Below, one piece after another: positions 1-9,780 of a stretch of DNA of 64,000 nucleotides. The first letter of the stretch is position 1, and every line of letters starts with the position of its first letter. A program made the position numbers and the translations under genes. The DNA is from Thermus amyloliquefaciens (lineage in GTDB: Bacteria > Deinococcota > Deinococci > Deinococcales > Thermaceae): positions 1,178,001 to 1,242,000 of the forward strand of contig NZ_JQMV01000003.1 of assembly GCF_000744885.1 (NCBI RefSeq), written 5' to 3'. A model generated the notes under the pieces. It was not told where the DNA came from, did not search any database, and saw nothing but the letters and a program-made list of their open reading frames with translations.

Positions 1-1
1 A

Positions 2-732
<731 letters not shown>

Positions 733-733
<1 letters not shown>

Positions 734-996
734 TGCGCCGCCCAGGAAACGGGAGCACAGCCCTTCGCTTCGGCCTCCTTTACCTCTTGGCCCTCCTCCT
801 GGTCTTCACCCTGGGCCACCGCAACCAGCTGGAAAAGGCGCACCTGGCCTGGATGGAGGCGGAGATCGCCCGGTTGCGCCTGCAGGAGGAAGCCCTGCTC
901 AAGGAAAGGTGGCGGGCCACCCTGCCCCACCGGGTGCTCTCCTGGGCCAAGAGGGTGGGGTTCGTGCCCATGAGCGAGGGGAGGTGGGTAAGGTGA
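733..996 (+). CDS. ftsL: FtsL-like small division protein
   Basis: This 87-residue bitopic protein sits between rsmH and the FtsI-type transpeptidase, the canonical place of ftsL. A short basic N terminus is followed by one hydrophobic segment at about residues 12-28 (LLYLLALLLVFTLG). A charged heptad-like stretch at about 30-60, rich in Leu/Glu/Arg, fits the FtsL/DivIC leucine-zipper coiled coil. FtsL proteins diverge strongly in sequence, so the call rests on position, topology and size. It overlaps rsmH by one base and the ftsI start by four (GTGA). Confidence 0.75.
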
Positions 997-2312
997 CCCT
1001 GGGCTTAGGCCGCGTCTCCTGGGTCTTTTTCGGCTTGGGCCTCTGGCTTTTCCTCTTCGCCCTAGGGCTTTATAGCCTGGTCACCCATCCGCCCAGGATC
1101 CTCAGGGCCCCCCCTCCGGCCCCGGCGCCTAGGGGCACCCTCTACGCCCAAGACGGTACCCCCTTGGCCGTAAGCCTCGAGGGGGGACGCTACTACCCCT
1201 TGGGGACGAGCGCCAGCCAGCTTTTGGGCTTTGGGGAGCGGGGCTCGGGCCGGGGCTTGGAGGGGCTGGAGCGGGATTTGAACGCGGCCCTCGAGGCGGG
1301 CCGCTCCTTCACCCTCACCCTGGACCCCTGGGTCCAGGCCATGGCGGAAAGGGCGCTATGGGAAGGGCTGGCGCGAAGCCGGGGGGCCTTTGGCACCCTG
1401 CTCGTCCTGGACAGGGAAGGTAACCTCCGGGCCGTGGCCAACGGCCCGGCCTTTGACCCCCTGGCCCCCAGGCGGGACCCCCGCCAGGACATCTCCTGGC
1501 GTAACCACGCCTTTTTGGTACCCTTGGAGCCCGGCTCCACCATGAAGGCCCTCACTGCCGCCATGCTGCTGGAGGAAGGGGCGGCCAGCCTCACCACCCG
1601 GGTGGAGGCCCCCATGCGCCGGGTGGTGGACGGATGGACCATCCGGGACGCCATCCCCCACCCCCCCGTCCTCACCCTGGCCGAGGTGCTTCGCTACTCC
1701 TCCAACGTGGGCATCAGCCTGCTGGCCGAAGCCCTGCCCAAGCGGGTTTTCCACCAATACATGGAACGGCTCCACCTCACCGATCCCACCCCCCTTCCCG
1801 GGGTAAGGGTGGCCGCCCCGGTGGTGAACCCCCCTCAGACCTGGAGCCCCGCCGCCTACGCCAACCACACCTTCGGCCAGGGGTTTCTGGTAACCCCCTT
1901 GCACCTGGCCGCCGCCTTCAACGCCCTGGTGGACGGCACCTACCGCCCCCCTCGGCTTTTCACCCACCAGGAAGCCCGGTCCGAACGGGTCTTTTCCCAG
2001 GCCACGGCCGAGGCCATCCGCCAGGCCCTGCACCAGGGGCTTGCCCCCAGGGCCCAGCTGGCCGGCTACCCCCTGGCGGGCAAGACCGGCACCGCCCAGG
2101 TGGTGGTGAAGGGCCGCTATTCCCAGGAGGTCTTTACCGCCTGGTTTGCCGGTTTTGTACCCGGGGACCAGCCCCTTTACACCGTGGTGGTGGCCATCCA
2201 CCACCCCAAGGGGGAGATCCACGGCAGCCAAGTGGCCGCCCCCATCTTCCGGGAGGTGGCCGCCGGGCTCTTGGCGTATAGCGGCGTACCCCCCTATGCT
2301 GAAGGGCGGTGA
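993..2312 (+). CDS. ftsI: FtsI-type class B penicillin-binding protein (septal transpeptidase)
   Basis: This cross-links septal peptidoglycan together with FtsW. The GTG at 993 is chosen because it overlaps the ftsL stop (GTGA) and is followed directly by a single membrane anchor at about residues 9-30. The three catalytic motifs are visible: STMK at 182-185 (acylated Ser182), SSN at 236-238 and KTGT at 364-367. At 439 residues it is clearly shorter than E. coli FtsI (588): the N-terminal pedestal is reduced and no C-terminal PASTA repeats follow. The transpeptidase core looks intact. Confidence 0.92.
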   Translation: MTLGLGRVSWVFFGLGLWLFLFALGLYSLVTHPPRILRAPPPAPAPRGTLYAQDGTPLAVSLEGGRYYPLGTSASQLLGFGERGSGRGLEGLERDLNAALEAGRSFTLTLDPWVQAMAERALWEGLARSRGAFGTLLVLDREGNLRAVANGPAFDPLAPRRDPRQDISWRNHAFLVPLEPGSTMKALTAAMLLEEGAASLTTRVEAPMRRVVDGWTIRDAIPHPPVLTLAEVLRYSSNVGISLLAEALPKRVFHQYMERLHLTDPTPLPGVRVAAPVVNPPQTWSPAAYANHTFGQGFLVTPLHLAAAFNALVDGTYRPPRLFTHQEARSERVFSQATAEAIRQALHQGLAPRAQLAGYPLAGKTGTAQVVVKGRYSQEVFTAWFAGFVPGDQPLYTVVVAIHHPKGEIHGSQVAAPIFREVAAGLLAYSGVPPYAEGR

Positions 2313-2319
2313 GTGGCTT

Positions 2320-3609
2320 GTGTATGTTGGTCATGTTAGGGAAGTAACGCCGGAGTGGGTGGCCAGGGCCACGGGGGGAAGGCTTCACCCCGGGGGAAGG
2401 CCCGTCCACGACCTCCGTTGGGATAGCCGGGAGGTCCAACCGGGAAGCCTTTTTGTGGCCCTGCCGGGAAGGCAGACCCACGGCCGGGCGTTCGTGGGCG
2501 AGGCTTTGGCCAGAGGGGCCCACCTGGTCCTCTCCGACCAACCCGGACCGGCCACGGTGGAGGTGAAGGACACCTACCGGGCCCTTTTGGCCCTGGGGGA
2601 AGGGTTGCGGGGCCTCTTTCCGGGGACGGTGGTGGCCGTGGGGGGAAGCTCCGGCAAAACCACCACCAAGGAGGCCATCGCCCAGGCCCTCGGCCTCCCC
2701 GCACCCCAGGGGAACCAGAACACCGCCCCTCCCCTGGCCCGCTTTTTCCTGGGGCTTGACCCCAAGGCCCCTGGGTGCGTGGTGGAGCTGGGGGTGGACC
2801 GGGTGGGGGAGATGGCCGAACTCATGGGCCTGGCCAAGCCCCACCTTGCGGTGCTCACCGCCTTGGGGGAGGAACACCTGTTGGCCTTTGGGAACCTCGA
2901 GGGGGTGGTGCGGGAGGAGGCGGGCCTCCTCCTTGCCCCCCAGGCGTTGGTGAGCCTCCAGGCGGCCGAGGTCTTGGGGCGCTTCGGCCTGGGCCAGGGC
3001 CTTCCCACCTACGGCTTTGGCGAGGCCACCTTCCGGGGAGAGGACCTGCGGCTTCTCCCCACGGAAAGCCGTTTCCGCTACGGCTCCCGGGAGGTGCGGG
3101 TGCCCTATCCCGGCATGGGCCCGGCCTTGGCCGCCCTGGCCGCTCTAGGCGTGGCGGAGATCCTGGGCCGGGATACCGAGGAGGTGGCCGAGGGCATCGC
3201 CCACCTGGTCCTCCCCCCTGGACGGATGGAGCGGCGCGAGAAGGAGGGGGTGGTGTTTTTGAACGATGCCTACAACGCCAACCCCCTCTCGGTGCGGGCG
3301 GGGCTGGCCTGGCTCGCCGCCCAGCCCGGGCGCAAGTGGGCGGTGCTGGGGGAGATGCTGGAATTGGGCGAGGAAGCCCTGAGGCTCCACCTGGAGGTGG
3401 CCGAGGAGGCCTCGCGGCTTGGCCTTAGCCCCCTTTACGTGGGACGCTACGCCAAGGCCCAGGCGGCCCTGGGCGGCGAAGGGGTGGAAACCCTCCAGGA
3501 GGCGCTCCTCTGGCTCAAGGAGAGGGTGCAACCCGGGGACCTGGTGTACCTGAAGGCCTCGAGGGGCATCGGTCTGGAAAGGATTTTGGAACTATGGGAC
3601 GCTGGCTAG
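2320..3609 (+). CDS. murF: MurF, UDP-MurNAc-tripeptide:D-Ala-D-Ala ligase
   Basis: This cytoplasmic Mur ligase adds D-Ala-D-Ala to the UDP-MurNAc-tripeptide using ATP. The P-loop GGSSGKTTTKE begins near residue 107, the central-domain block NQNTAPPLARF follows, and the C-terminal ligase domain has NDAYNANP and AVLGEMLELG. I prefer GTG 2320 because a purine-rich Shine-Dalgarno-like stretch (2304-2313) lies 6 nt before it. ATG 2296 would add eight residues but has no such site. It follows ftsI directly, where most clusters carry murE first. Its end overlaps the next gene by 16 bases. Confidence 0.92.
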   Translation: MYVGHVREVTPEWVARATGGRLHPGGRPVHDLRWDSREVQPGSLFVALPGRQTHGRAFVGEALARGAHLVLSDQPGPATVEVKDTYRALLALGEGLRGLFPGTVVAVGGSSGKTTTKEAIAQALGLPAPQGNQNTAPPLARFFLGLDPKAPGCVVELGVDRVGEMAELMGLAKPHLAVLTALGEEHLLAFGNLEGVVREEAGLLLAPQALVSLQAAEVLGRFGLGQGLPTYGFGEATFRGEDLRLLPTESRFRYGSREVRVPYPGMGPALAALAALGVAEILGRDTEEVAEGIAHLVLPPGRMERREKEGVVFLNDAYNANPLSVRAGLAWLAAQPGRKWAVLGEMLELGEEALRLHLEVAEEASRLGLSPLYVGRYAKAQAALGGEGVETLQEALLWLKERVQPGDLVYLKASRGIGLERILELWDAG

Positions 3610-4301
3610 CCTTGGCCCCCCTAACCCTCCTTCCCGCCTGTGCCCCCCTGCAGGCTCCAGCCGCGGTCCTCCCCTACCCCGGGGGGTTTGCCCAAGGGGG
3701 GCTGGTCACGGGCCGGTTCCAGGTGGCCCTACCCGGAACCCCCCTCTTCTTGGATGCGGACGCCTCCAGCCTCTTCGCCGCCTACCCCTACCAGCTCCTG
3801 CGCTATTGGGATGGCCAGTGGGAAAGCCTTCCCCTGCCCGGGATGCCCCGCTTCCTCAGGGCCTCGGGGGGAAAGGGGGTGGTGGGCCTGGGGGAAGCGG
3901 TGTATGCGGGGGGCGACCTCCTTCCCTATCCCGCACGGGATGCCATCTGGACAGAAGCAGGGCTCTTCTGGGTGGGGAAAGACGGCCTCTACCGGGAAGG
4001 AAAACGCCTCAGGCAAGGCGCCTTCCAGCAAGTGGTGGCCTGGGAGGGGTGGGTGGTGGCCCTGGGAGAGGAGGCCTACTTCTACCCTGAGGGGCCCAGC
4101 CTCCCCCTCCCCCACCCTGCCCGCAAGGCCCAGGCGGGGACCTGCGGGGTGGTGGCCCTCCTGGGCGACCGGGTCCACGTGATCCGGCCCGAGGGGGCGA
4201 AGCCCCTGGCCACAGCCCAAGACTTCGCCGCCTGGGAGGAGACCCTCTACCTGGTCCCCGGCCTGCGGACGGCCTCCTGCAAGGAGGTGGTATGGCCCTA
4301 G
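3594..4301 (+). CDS. Predicted lipoprotein inside the dcw operon, function unknown
   Basis: This 235-residue protein starts with a short signal peptide ending in a lipobox (LLPAC at about residues 12-16), so it is probably a membrane-anchored envelope lipoprotein. The rest is rich in Gly, Pro, Trp and aromatic residues with short repeated beta-like stretches, for example FLDADASSLFAAYP and LYREGKRLRQGAF. This could fold as a small propeller, but I recognise no family. It overlaps both murF and mraY, so it is co-translated with them. A link to wall synthesis is inferred from position only. Confidence 0.7.
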   Translation: MGRWLALAPLTLLPACAPLQAPAAVLPYPGGFAQGGLVTGRFQVALPGTPLFLDADASSLFAAYPYQLLRYWDGQWESLPLPGMPRFLRASGGKGVVGLGEAVYAGGDLLPYPARDAIWTEAGLFWVGKDGLYREGKRLRQGAFQQVVAWEGWVVALGEEAYFYPEGPSLPLPHPARKAQAGTCGVVALLGDRVHVIRPEGAKPLATAQDFAAWEETLYLVPGLRTASCKEVVWP

Positions 4302-5149
4302 CCCTCCTCCTCTCCTGGTTCCTCACGGCGGTTTGGATCGTGTTCATGAAAAGCCTGGGCCTGGGCAAAAGGGTGCGCACTGACGGCCCAAAGACCCACC
4401 TGGCCAAGGAGGGTACCCCCAGCATGGGAGGGGTGGCCTTCCTCTTGGCCGCCTTCCTGGCCTACGGGTTCATGGGAAGGGACGGGTTCCTGGGGCTTTG
4501 GCTCTTGGGCCTGGGCTTTGCCCTCCTGGGGTTTTTGGACGACCTGGGGGGAAGCCTCGCCCGGCCCCTAAGGGCCCGCGAGAAGCTGGCCCTGCAGACC
4601 CTCATGGGCCTGGTCTTCGCCCTTTGGGCGGTGCGGCAGGTGGCCTACACCCCCTGGCCCCTTTTGGACGTGCTCCTCATCCTGCTGGCGGTGGTGGGCG
4701 CGGCCAACGCCTTCAACTTCACCGACGGCCTGGACGGGCTCCTGGCCAGCGTGGCCGCCCTCCTCCTCCTTCCCTTCTACCCCTACCCCTTCGCCCAAAC
4801 CCTCCTGGGAGGCCTCCTGGGCTTCCTGTGGCACAACGCCCCCCGGGCCAAAGTCTTCATGGGGGACACGGGCAGCCAGGCCCTGGGGGCTATGGTGGCG
4901 GGGCTTTTCGCCCTCACGGGCAAGCTTTGGCTTTTGCCCTTGGCGGCCATTGTTCCCGTCTTGGAGGTGCTATCCGTGGTGGCCCAGGTCCTGTACTTCC
5001 GCAAAACGGGAAGGCGCCTGCTGCGCATGAGCCCCTTGCACCACCACCTGGAGCTCTCCGGCTGGGAGGAAGCCAAGATCGTCTTCCGCTTCGCCGTCCT
5101 CACCGCCTTGGCCACCGCCTTGGCCTTCGGCCTGGGAGGTGGGGCATGA
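4292..5149 (+). CDS. mraY: MraY, phospho-MurNAc-pentapeptide translocase
   Basis: This integral membrane enzyme transfers phospho-MurNAc-pentapeptide to undecaprenyl phosphate to form lipid I. Family motifs are in order: TPSMGG near residue 45, the aspartate pair in GFLDDLGG, NAFNFTDGLDGL, the metal-binding MGDTGS, and the basic loop PLHHHLEL. About nine or ten hydrophobic segments are visible. It has 285 residues against about 360 in E. coli, through shorter loops. A good Shine-Dalgarno (aaggaggtgg) precedes ATG 4292, and its stop overlaps murD as ATGA. Confidence 0.95.
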   Translation: MALALLLSWFLTAVWIVFMKSLGLGKRVRTDGPKTHLAKEGTPSMGGVAFLLAAFLAYGFMGRDGFLGLWLLGLGFALLGFLDDLGGSLARPLRAREKLALQTLMGLVFALWAVRQVAYTPWPLLDVLLILLAVVGAANAFNFTDGLDGLLASVAALLLLPFYPYPFAQTLLGGLLGFLWHNAPRAKVFMGDTGSQALGAMVAGLFALTGKLWLLPLAAIVPVLEVLSVVAQVLYFRKTGRRLLRMSPLHHHLELSGWEEAKIVFRFAVLTALATALAFGLGGGA

Positions 5150-6399
5150 TCCTGGTCTACGGGCTTGGGCGAAGCGGGCTTGGGGTGCTGCGCTTCCTGA
5201 AAAGCCGGGGCCTCGAGGCCCGCTTCTACGACGACCGGCCCCGGGCAGAGGAGGTGGAGGAGGCCCTGGGCCTGGGCTTTGCCCCGGATTGGAAGCTGGA
5301 GGGGGAGTACCAGGAGGTGGTGGCCGCCCCCGGGGTGCCCCTTTCCCACCCCCACCTGCAAGCCCTGAGGGCCCGCGGGGCCCGGATCCTGGGGGAAGCG
5401 GAACTGGCCTACCGCCTTTCCCCCACCCCCATCATTGGCGTCACCGGCACCGCCGGCAAGACCTCCACCACCCTCTTCATCGCCCATCTCCTACGGGGGC
5501 AGGGCCTGAAGGCCCGGGAAGGGGGGAACGTGGACCCCCCCTTGGTGAGCGTGGTGGACGAGGCCGAGGTGGCGGTGGCTGAGCTTTCCAGCTTCCAGTT
5601 GGAAAGGATCCATGCCTTCCGCCCCCGGGTGGCGGTCCTCCTCAACCTGGGGGTGGACCACCTGGACCGGCACGGGAGCGTGGAGGCCTACCATCAGGCC
5701 AAGCTGAACCTCCTCAAGAACCTTACCCCCGAGGACGCCTTGGTGTACAACCAAGAAGACCCCAAGGTGCGGCAGGCAGCCCTGGGCTCCCCCGCCCGGC
5801 TCTACCCCTTTACCCCCGGAAACTCCCCCAGGGAGACCAACCAAAGGGCGGCCCTCGAGGCCACCCGGGCCTACCTGGAGCTCGTGGGCCGTCCCTTGCA
5901 CACCCCAGCCCTACGCAAAAGCCTCAAAACCCTCCCCTCCCCTCCCCACCGCTTCCAGATCTTCGCCCGCAAGGGGGAGGTGGTCTTCATCGACGATTCC
6001 ATCGCCACCCGCACCCCCTCCGTGGCCGCGGCCTTGAAAGCCGCCCCAGCCCCCATCGCCTGGATCCTGGGGGGGGAGGATAAGGGCGCCGAGCTGGAAC
6101 CCCTCCTCCCCCTTCTCCGCCGGGTGCGGGTGGTTCTGGCCATCGGCAGGGACGGGGCCCGGTTGGCCGAGGCCCTGGGGGGTGGGGTGGAGGTGGTGGT
6201 CCTGCCCCACAGGGACGGCCGGGCAGCCTTACGGGAAGCGGTGGCCGAGGCCCTAAAGCGCCTGGAGCGGGGAAGCGTCCTTTTGGCTCCCCTGGCGGCC
6301 AGCTTTGACCAGTTTAGGGACTACCAGGACCGCGCCCAGGCTTTCCGGGAGGCGGTCTATGCTTTGGGAGGTGAGCCATGGACCCCACCCTCCTCCTGA
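5146..6399 (+). CDS. murD: MurD, UDP-MurNAc-L-Ala:D-Glu ligase
   Basis: This is the Mur ligase that adds D-glutamate. The N-terminal Rossmann domain starts MILVYGLGRSGLG. The ATP P-loop GVTGTAGKTSTT is at about residues 98-109, and NLGVDHLDRHGS plus the C-terminal blocks IDDSIATRT and LAPLAASFDQF are typical of MurD. ATG 5146 is fixed by the ATGA overlap with mraY. The product is 417 residues, near normal length. It overlaps ftsW by 22 bases. Confidence 0.95.
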   Translation: MILVYGLGRSGLGVLRFLKSRGLEARFYDDRPRAEEVEEALGLGFAPDWKLEGEYQEVVAAPGVPLSHPHLQALRARGARILGEAELAYRLSPTPIIGVTGTAGKTSTTLFIAHLLRGQGLKAREGGNVDPPLVSVVDEAEVAVAELSSFQLERIHAFRPRVAVLLNLGVDHLDRHGSVEAYHQAKLNLLKNLTPEDALVYNQEDPKVRQAALGSPARLYPFTPGNSPRETNQRAALEATRAYLELVGRPLHTPALRKSLKTLPSPPHRFQIFARKGEVVFIDDSIATRTPSVAAALKAAPAPIAWILGGEDKGAELEPLLPLLRRVRVVLAIGRDGARLAEALGGGVEVVVLPHRDGRAALREAVAEALKRLERGSVLLAPLAASFDQFRDYQDRAQAFREAVYALGGEPWTPPSS

Positions 6400-7436
6400 G
6401 TAGCCTCCTCCTCATGGCCTTCGGCCTCCTTGGGGTGGGGGTGGCGGAGCCGGGCCTTCTCCCTGACCACCTGCTTCGCATCGGCTCGGCCCTCCTGGCC
6501 ATGGGCCTCGGCTTCCTTTTGCCCCCTGGAAGGCTCCTCCGCCATGCCCGCCTCCTCCTACTCATCACCTTGGGCCTTCTCCTCCTGGTGCTTGCCGTGG
6601 GGAATGGGCCGGGCGGGGTGCGGCGGTGGCTGGACCTGGGACCCCTGAACTTCCAGCCCTCGGAGCTGGCCAAGGTGGCCCTGGTCTTCTACCTGGCCTC
6701 CTTCGTGGGGCGGAAGGGAAACGACTACCCCATCGTGGGGGCCGCAGCCCTGGTGGGCCTCACCGCGGGGCTGGTGCTGGTGGAACCCGATTTTGCCACC
6801 GCCCTCTTCCTGGTGACCCTGGCCGGCCTCCTCTTCATCCTGGCGGGGGTGCCCTGGCGGCGGCTCATCATGGTGAGCCTGGCGGGGGCCTTGGCCCTGG
6901 CTCCCTTTTCCGGGGTGTACTTCGCCCGTTTCCGCTACGTCTCCGAACGCTTCACGAACTTTCTGGATTATCTTCAAGGAGAAGCCAGCCCCACCCAGAC
7001 CGCCTACCAGGTCCTGCAGGCCCAGAAGGCCTTGATCCTGGCCGGACCCTTTGGCCAGGGGCCCTCTGGCGACCTGCCCCACCTGCCCGAGGCCCACAAC
7101 GATATGGTCTTCGCCAGCGTGGTCTTCGCCACGGGCTGGCTGGGGGGGCTCATGGTCCTTTTGCTTTACGCCCTCCTCTTCGCGCGGGGCCTCTCCGTGG
7201 CCCTCAAGCTCCCCGGGCCCTTGGGGCTGGTGGCCCTCGGCCTCACCCTTTACCTCACCCTGCAGGCCGCCCTCAACATCGGGGTGACCGTGGGCTTTCT
7301 GCCGGTCACGGGGGTTCCGCTTCCCCTGGTGTCGTATGGGGGAAGCTCCCTTTTGGTCAGCGGCTTCGCCGTGGGCGCGCTGATGCGCCTGGCCCGGGAG
7401 GTGCCCAGGAAGGAGGTGCAACCGTGGTCCTCCTGA
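6378..7436 (+). CDS. ftsW: FtsW, septal SEDS glycosyltransferase
   Basis: This SEDS-family membrane protein polymerises lipid II glycan strands at the septum with its partner FtsI. Ten or so hydrophobic segments run through 352 residues. The conserved C-terminal signature PVTGVPLPLVSYGGSSLL is present, as are the family blocks LGPLNFQPSELAK and AEAHNDMVFASV. Its place next to murD and murG, together with ftsI upstream, argues for FtsW rather than RodA. Confidence 0.93.
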   Translation: MDPTLLLSSLLLMAFGLLGVGVAEPGLLPDHLLRIGSALLAMGLGFLLPPGRLLRHARLLLLITLGLLLLVLAVGNGPGGVRRWLDLGPLNFQPSELAKVALVFYLASFVGRKGNDYPIVGAAALVGLTAGLVLVEPDFATALFLVTLAGLLFILAGVPWRRLIMVSLAGALALAPFSGVYFARFRYVSERFTNFLDYLQGEASPTQTAYQVLQAQKALILAGPFGQGPSGDLPHLPEAHNDMVFASVVFATGWLGGLMVLLLYALLFARGLSVALKLPGPLGLVALGLTLYLTLQAALNIGVTVGFLPVTGVPLPLVSYGGSSLLVSGFAVGALMRLAREVPRKEVQPWSS

Positions 7437-8443
7437 CCGGGGGCGGAACCGGGGGGCACCTTTTCCCCGCCTTGGCGGTGGCGGAGGAGCTGAGGAGGCG
7501 GGGCCGGGAGGTCTTCTACCTGGGAAGCCAAGGGGGCCTCGAGGCCCGCCTCCTGCCGCAAACCTCCATTCCCCACGCCCTGATCCCCGCAGGCAAGCTG
7601 GACCGCAGCACCTTCCGGCCCCAGGAGGCCCAAAAGCTCCTCCAAGGCCTCCAGGCCGCCTGGAGGCTTCTGGGCCGGGAAAGGCCCGGGGCCATCCTCT
7701 CCACCGGAGGGTACGCCGGGTTTCCCGGAGCCCTGGCGGGGGCACTCCGGGGGGTTCCCCTCCTCCTTCACGAGCAAAACGCCAAACTGGGCCTGGCCAT
7801 AAGGCTCCTCGCCCCCTTGGCCCGGGGCCTGGCCCTCTCCGTGCCGGTCACCCTGGCCTTAGGGCTTGCCCGCAAGGCCCGGGTTACCGGCTACCCGGTG
7901 CGGGAGGTGCGCTACCCCAAGGCCGAAGCCCGGGCCCGGCTCGGCCTCCCCCCCGAGCAGCCCTTGCTCCTCGTCCTCGGGGGAAGCCAGGGGAGCCTGG
8001 AGCTCAACGAAAAGCTTCCCCCCCTCCTCAAACCCCTGGGCCTCCCCGTGCTCCACCAGGTGGGGGAGCGCTGGGTGGAGCGTTACCGGCATCTGGAAGA
8101 AGACCGCTACCGGATTGCGGGCTTCGTGGACGCCCCCCTGGCCATGAGCGCCGCGGACCTCCTCCTGGCCCGGGCCGGGGCGGGCACCCTGGCGGAGGCC
8201 GCCTACCACCACCTGCCCGCCCTGCTGTTTCCCCTTCCCCCCAGCCTGGACGGGGGCGCCCAGGCGGCCAACGCCCAGGCCTACCAAAAGGGAGGTGGGG
8301 CGGAGCTTGGGGAACTGGCCCGGCTGGCCGAGCAGGTGGAGAGGATCCTGTCCCGCCCCGAGCCCTACCGGGAGGGCATAGCCCGGTTCTCCCCCGAGGG
8401 GGCGGCGGGAAGGCTGGCGGATTGGTTGGAGGAACTCCTATGA
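7424..8443 (+). CDS. murG: MurG, lipid II-forming GlcNAc transferase
   Basis: This peripheral membrane GT28 enzyme transfers GlcNAc from UDP-GlcNAc to lipid I. The GTG at 7424 is preceded by aaggaggtg and starts just before the glycine-rich loop GGGTGGHLFPALA (about residues 6-18), as expected for MurG. Other blocks are STGGYAGFPGALAG, LHEQNAKLG, the UDP-binding LGGSQGS and the RAGAGTLAEA loop near the C terminus. The product is 339 residues. It overlaps ftsW by 13 bases and murC by four. Confidence 0.95.
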   Translation: MVLLTGGGTGGHLFPALAVAEELRRRGREVFYLGSQGGLEARLLPQTSIPHALIPAGKLDRSTFRPQEAQKLLQGLQAAWRLLGRERPGAILSTGGYAGFPGALAGALRGVPLLLHEQNAKLGLAIRLLAPLARGLALSVPVTLALGLARKARVTGYPVREVRYPKAEARARLGLPPEQPLLLVLGGSQGSLELNEKLPPLLKPLGLPVLHQVGERWVERYRHLEEDRYRIAGFVDAPLAMSAADLLLARAGAGTLAEAAYHHLPALLFPLPPSLDGGAQAANAQAYQKGGGAELGELARLAEQVERILSRPEPYREGIARFSPEGAAGRLADWLEELL

Positions 8444-9780
8444 AACGGGTGCACGTCATGGGCCTCGAGGGGGTGGGCATGAGCGCCTTGGCCCGCCTCC
8501 TCCTGGGGGAAGGCATTGAGGTAACCGGGTGCGACCTGGCCCCCGGCCGGCGGGCGGAAAGCCTGGGGGTACCGGTTCACAGGGGGCATGATCCCGCCCA
8601 CCTCCAGGGGGAGGATACCCTGGTGGTCCCCACCCCCATTCCCCCGGACCACCCGGAGGTGGCCGAGGCCCGGCGCAGGGGGATGCGGGTGTTGCGCAGG
8701 ATGGAACTATTGGCCCACCTGCTTGGGCAAAAACCCTCCTTGGGCGTCACCGGCACCCACGGCAAGACCACCACCACGGGGATGCTGGCCAGCATCCTCC
8801 TGGCCGCGGGGCTAGACCCTTGGGTGCTCCTCGGGGGTGAGCTTTCCCTCCTGGGCGGCAACGCCCGCTTCGGCCTTGGCCCCCGCCTGGCGGAGGTGGA
8901 CGAGTCCGACCCCCTCTTCCAGGAGGTGCGGGTGGAGGTGGCGGTGGCCACCAACCTGGAGGCGGACCACATCGCCCCCGCCGGGCAAAGGGCCCCCAAC
9001 TACCACGCAAGCCTGGAGGAGTTGGAGGAGGCCATGCGGGGGTTTCTGCGCCGGGCCAAGGCGGTGGTGGTCCCCACCTCTGACCCCAGGCTCCTAAGGC
9101 TTTCCCAGGGCCTCCCCAGGAGGCTCTTTGGCGAGGGAGGGGATCTTTGGGCCGAGGGCATTGAGCTGGGCCCCACGGGAAGCCGCTTCCGGCTGGTGTA
9201 CCAAGGCCAGCCCCTGGGGGAGGTGCGGTTGCTGGTCCCGGGTGCCCACAACGTGCAAAACGCCCTGGCCGCCTCCCTGGCCGCCCTAAGCTTCGGGGTG
9301 GAGCCTTTGGCCATCCTCCAGGGCCTCGCCCGCTTTCCGGGCGTGGGGCGCCGCTTCCAAAAGGTGGGGGAGGTGCGGGGCGCCTGGGTGGTGGACGACT
9401 ACGCCCACCACCCCACGGAGGTCAAGGCCACCCTGGCCACCGCCCACCTCCTGGGCCGCCGGGTCAGGGTGCTCTTCCAGCCCCACCGCCTCCTCCGGAC
9501 CCTGGAGCTTTGGGAAGGCTTCGTGGAGGCCCTCTCCTCGGCGCACGAGGTGGTGGTTCTCCCCGTCTATACCGCAGGGGAAAGGGCGGAGATTGCCCCC
9601 GAGGCCCTTTCGCGAAGGATCGCCGAGGGGCTTTTGGCCCTGGGGAAACCGGCCCGCCTCCTGGAAAAGGAGGAGGCCTTGGCCTACGCCAGGGCCACCG
9701 CCACCCCAGACGACCTTTGGCTCACCGTGGGCGCAGGGGACGTAACGGAGCTGGCGTGGAGGCTGGTTCATGAAGGTTGA
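8440..9780 (+). CDS. murC: MurC, UDP-MurNAc:L-Ala ligase
   Basis: This is the first Mur ligase of the pathway and adds L-alanine to UDP-MurNAc. The N-terminal UDP-binding domain begins MKRVHVMGLEGVGMSALA. The P-loop GVTGTHGKTTTTG lies at about residues 102-114. EVDESDPLF, ATNLEADH, FPGVGRRFQ and DDYAHHPTEV are all MurC hallmarks. The start ATG 8440 overlaps the murG stop (ATGA). At 446 residues it is normal length. It overlaps murB by 11 bases. Confidence 0.96.
   Translation: MKRVHVMGLEGVGMSALARLLLGEGIEVTGCDLAPGRRAESLGVPVHRGHDPAHLQGEDTLVVPTPIPPDHPEVAEARRRGMRVLRRMELLAHLLGQKPSLGVTGTHGKTTTTGMLASILLAAGLDPWVLLGGELSLLGGNARFGLGPRLAEVDESDPLFQEVRVEVAVATNLEADHIAPAGQRAPNYHASLEELEEAMRGFLRRAKAVVVPTSDPRLLRLSQGLPRRLFGEGGDLWAEGIELGPTGSRFRLVYQGQPLGEVRLLVPGAHNVQNALAASLAALSFGVEPLAILQGLARFPGVGRRFQKVGEVRGAWVVDDYAHHPTEVKATLATAHLLGRRVRVLFQPHRLLRTLELWEGFVEALSSAHEVVVLPVYTAGERAEIAPEALSRRIAEGLLALGKPARLLEKEEALAYARATATPDDLWLTVGAGDVTELAWRLVHEG

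Noticed and set aside
2296-2319. ATG 2296 as the murF start
   Set aside because: It has no Shine-Dalgarno and adds eight residues not expected before the conserved core; GTG 2320 has a well-placed purine-rich site. The choice is not certain.
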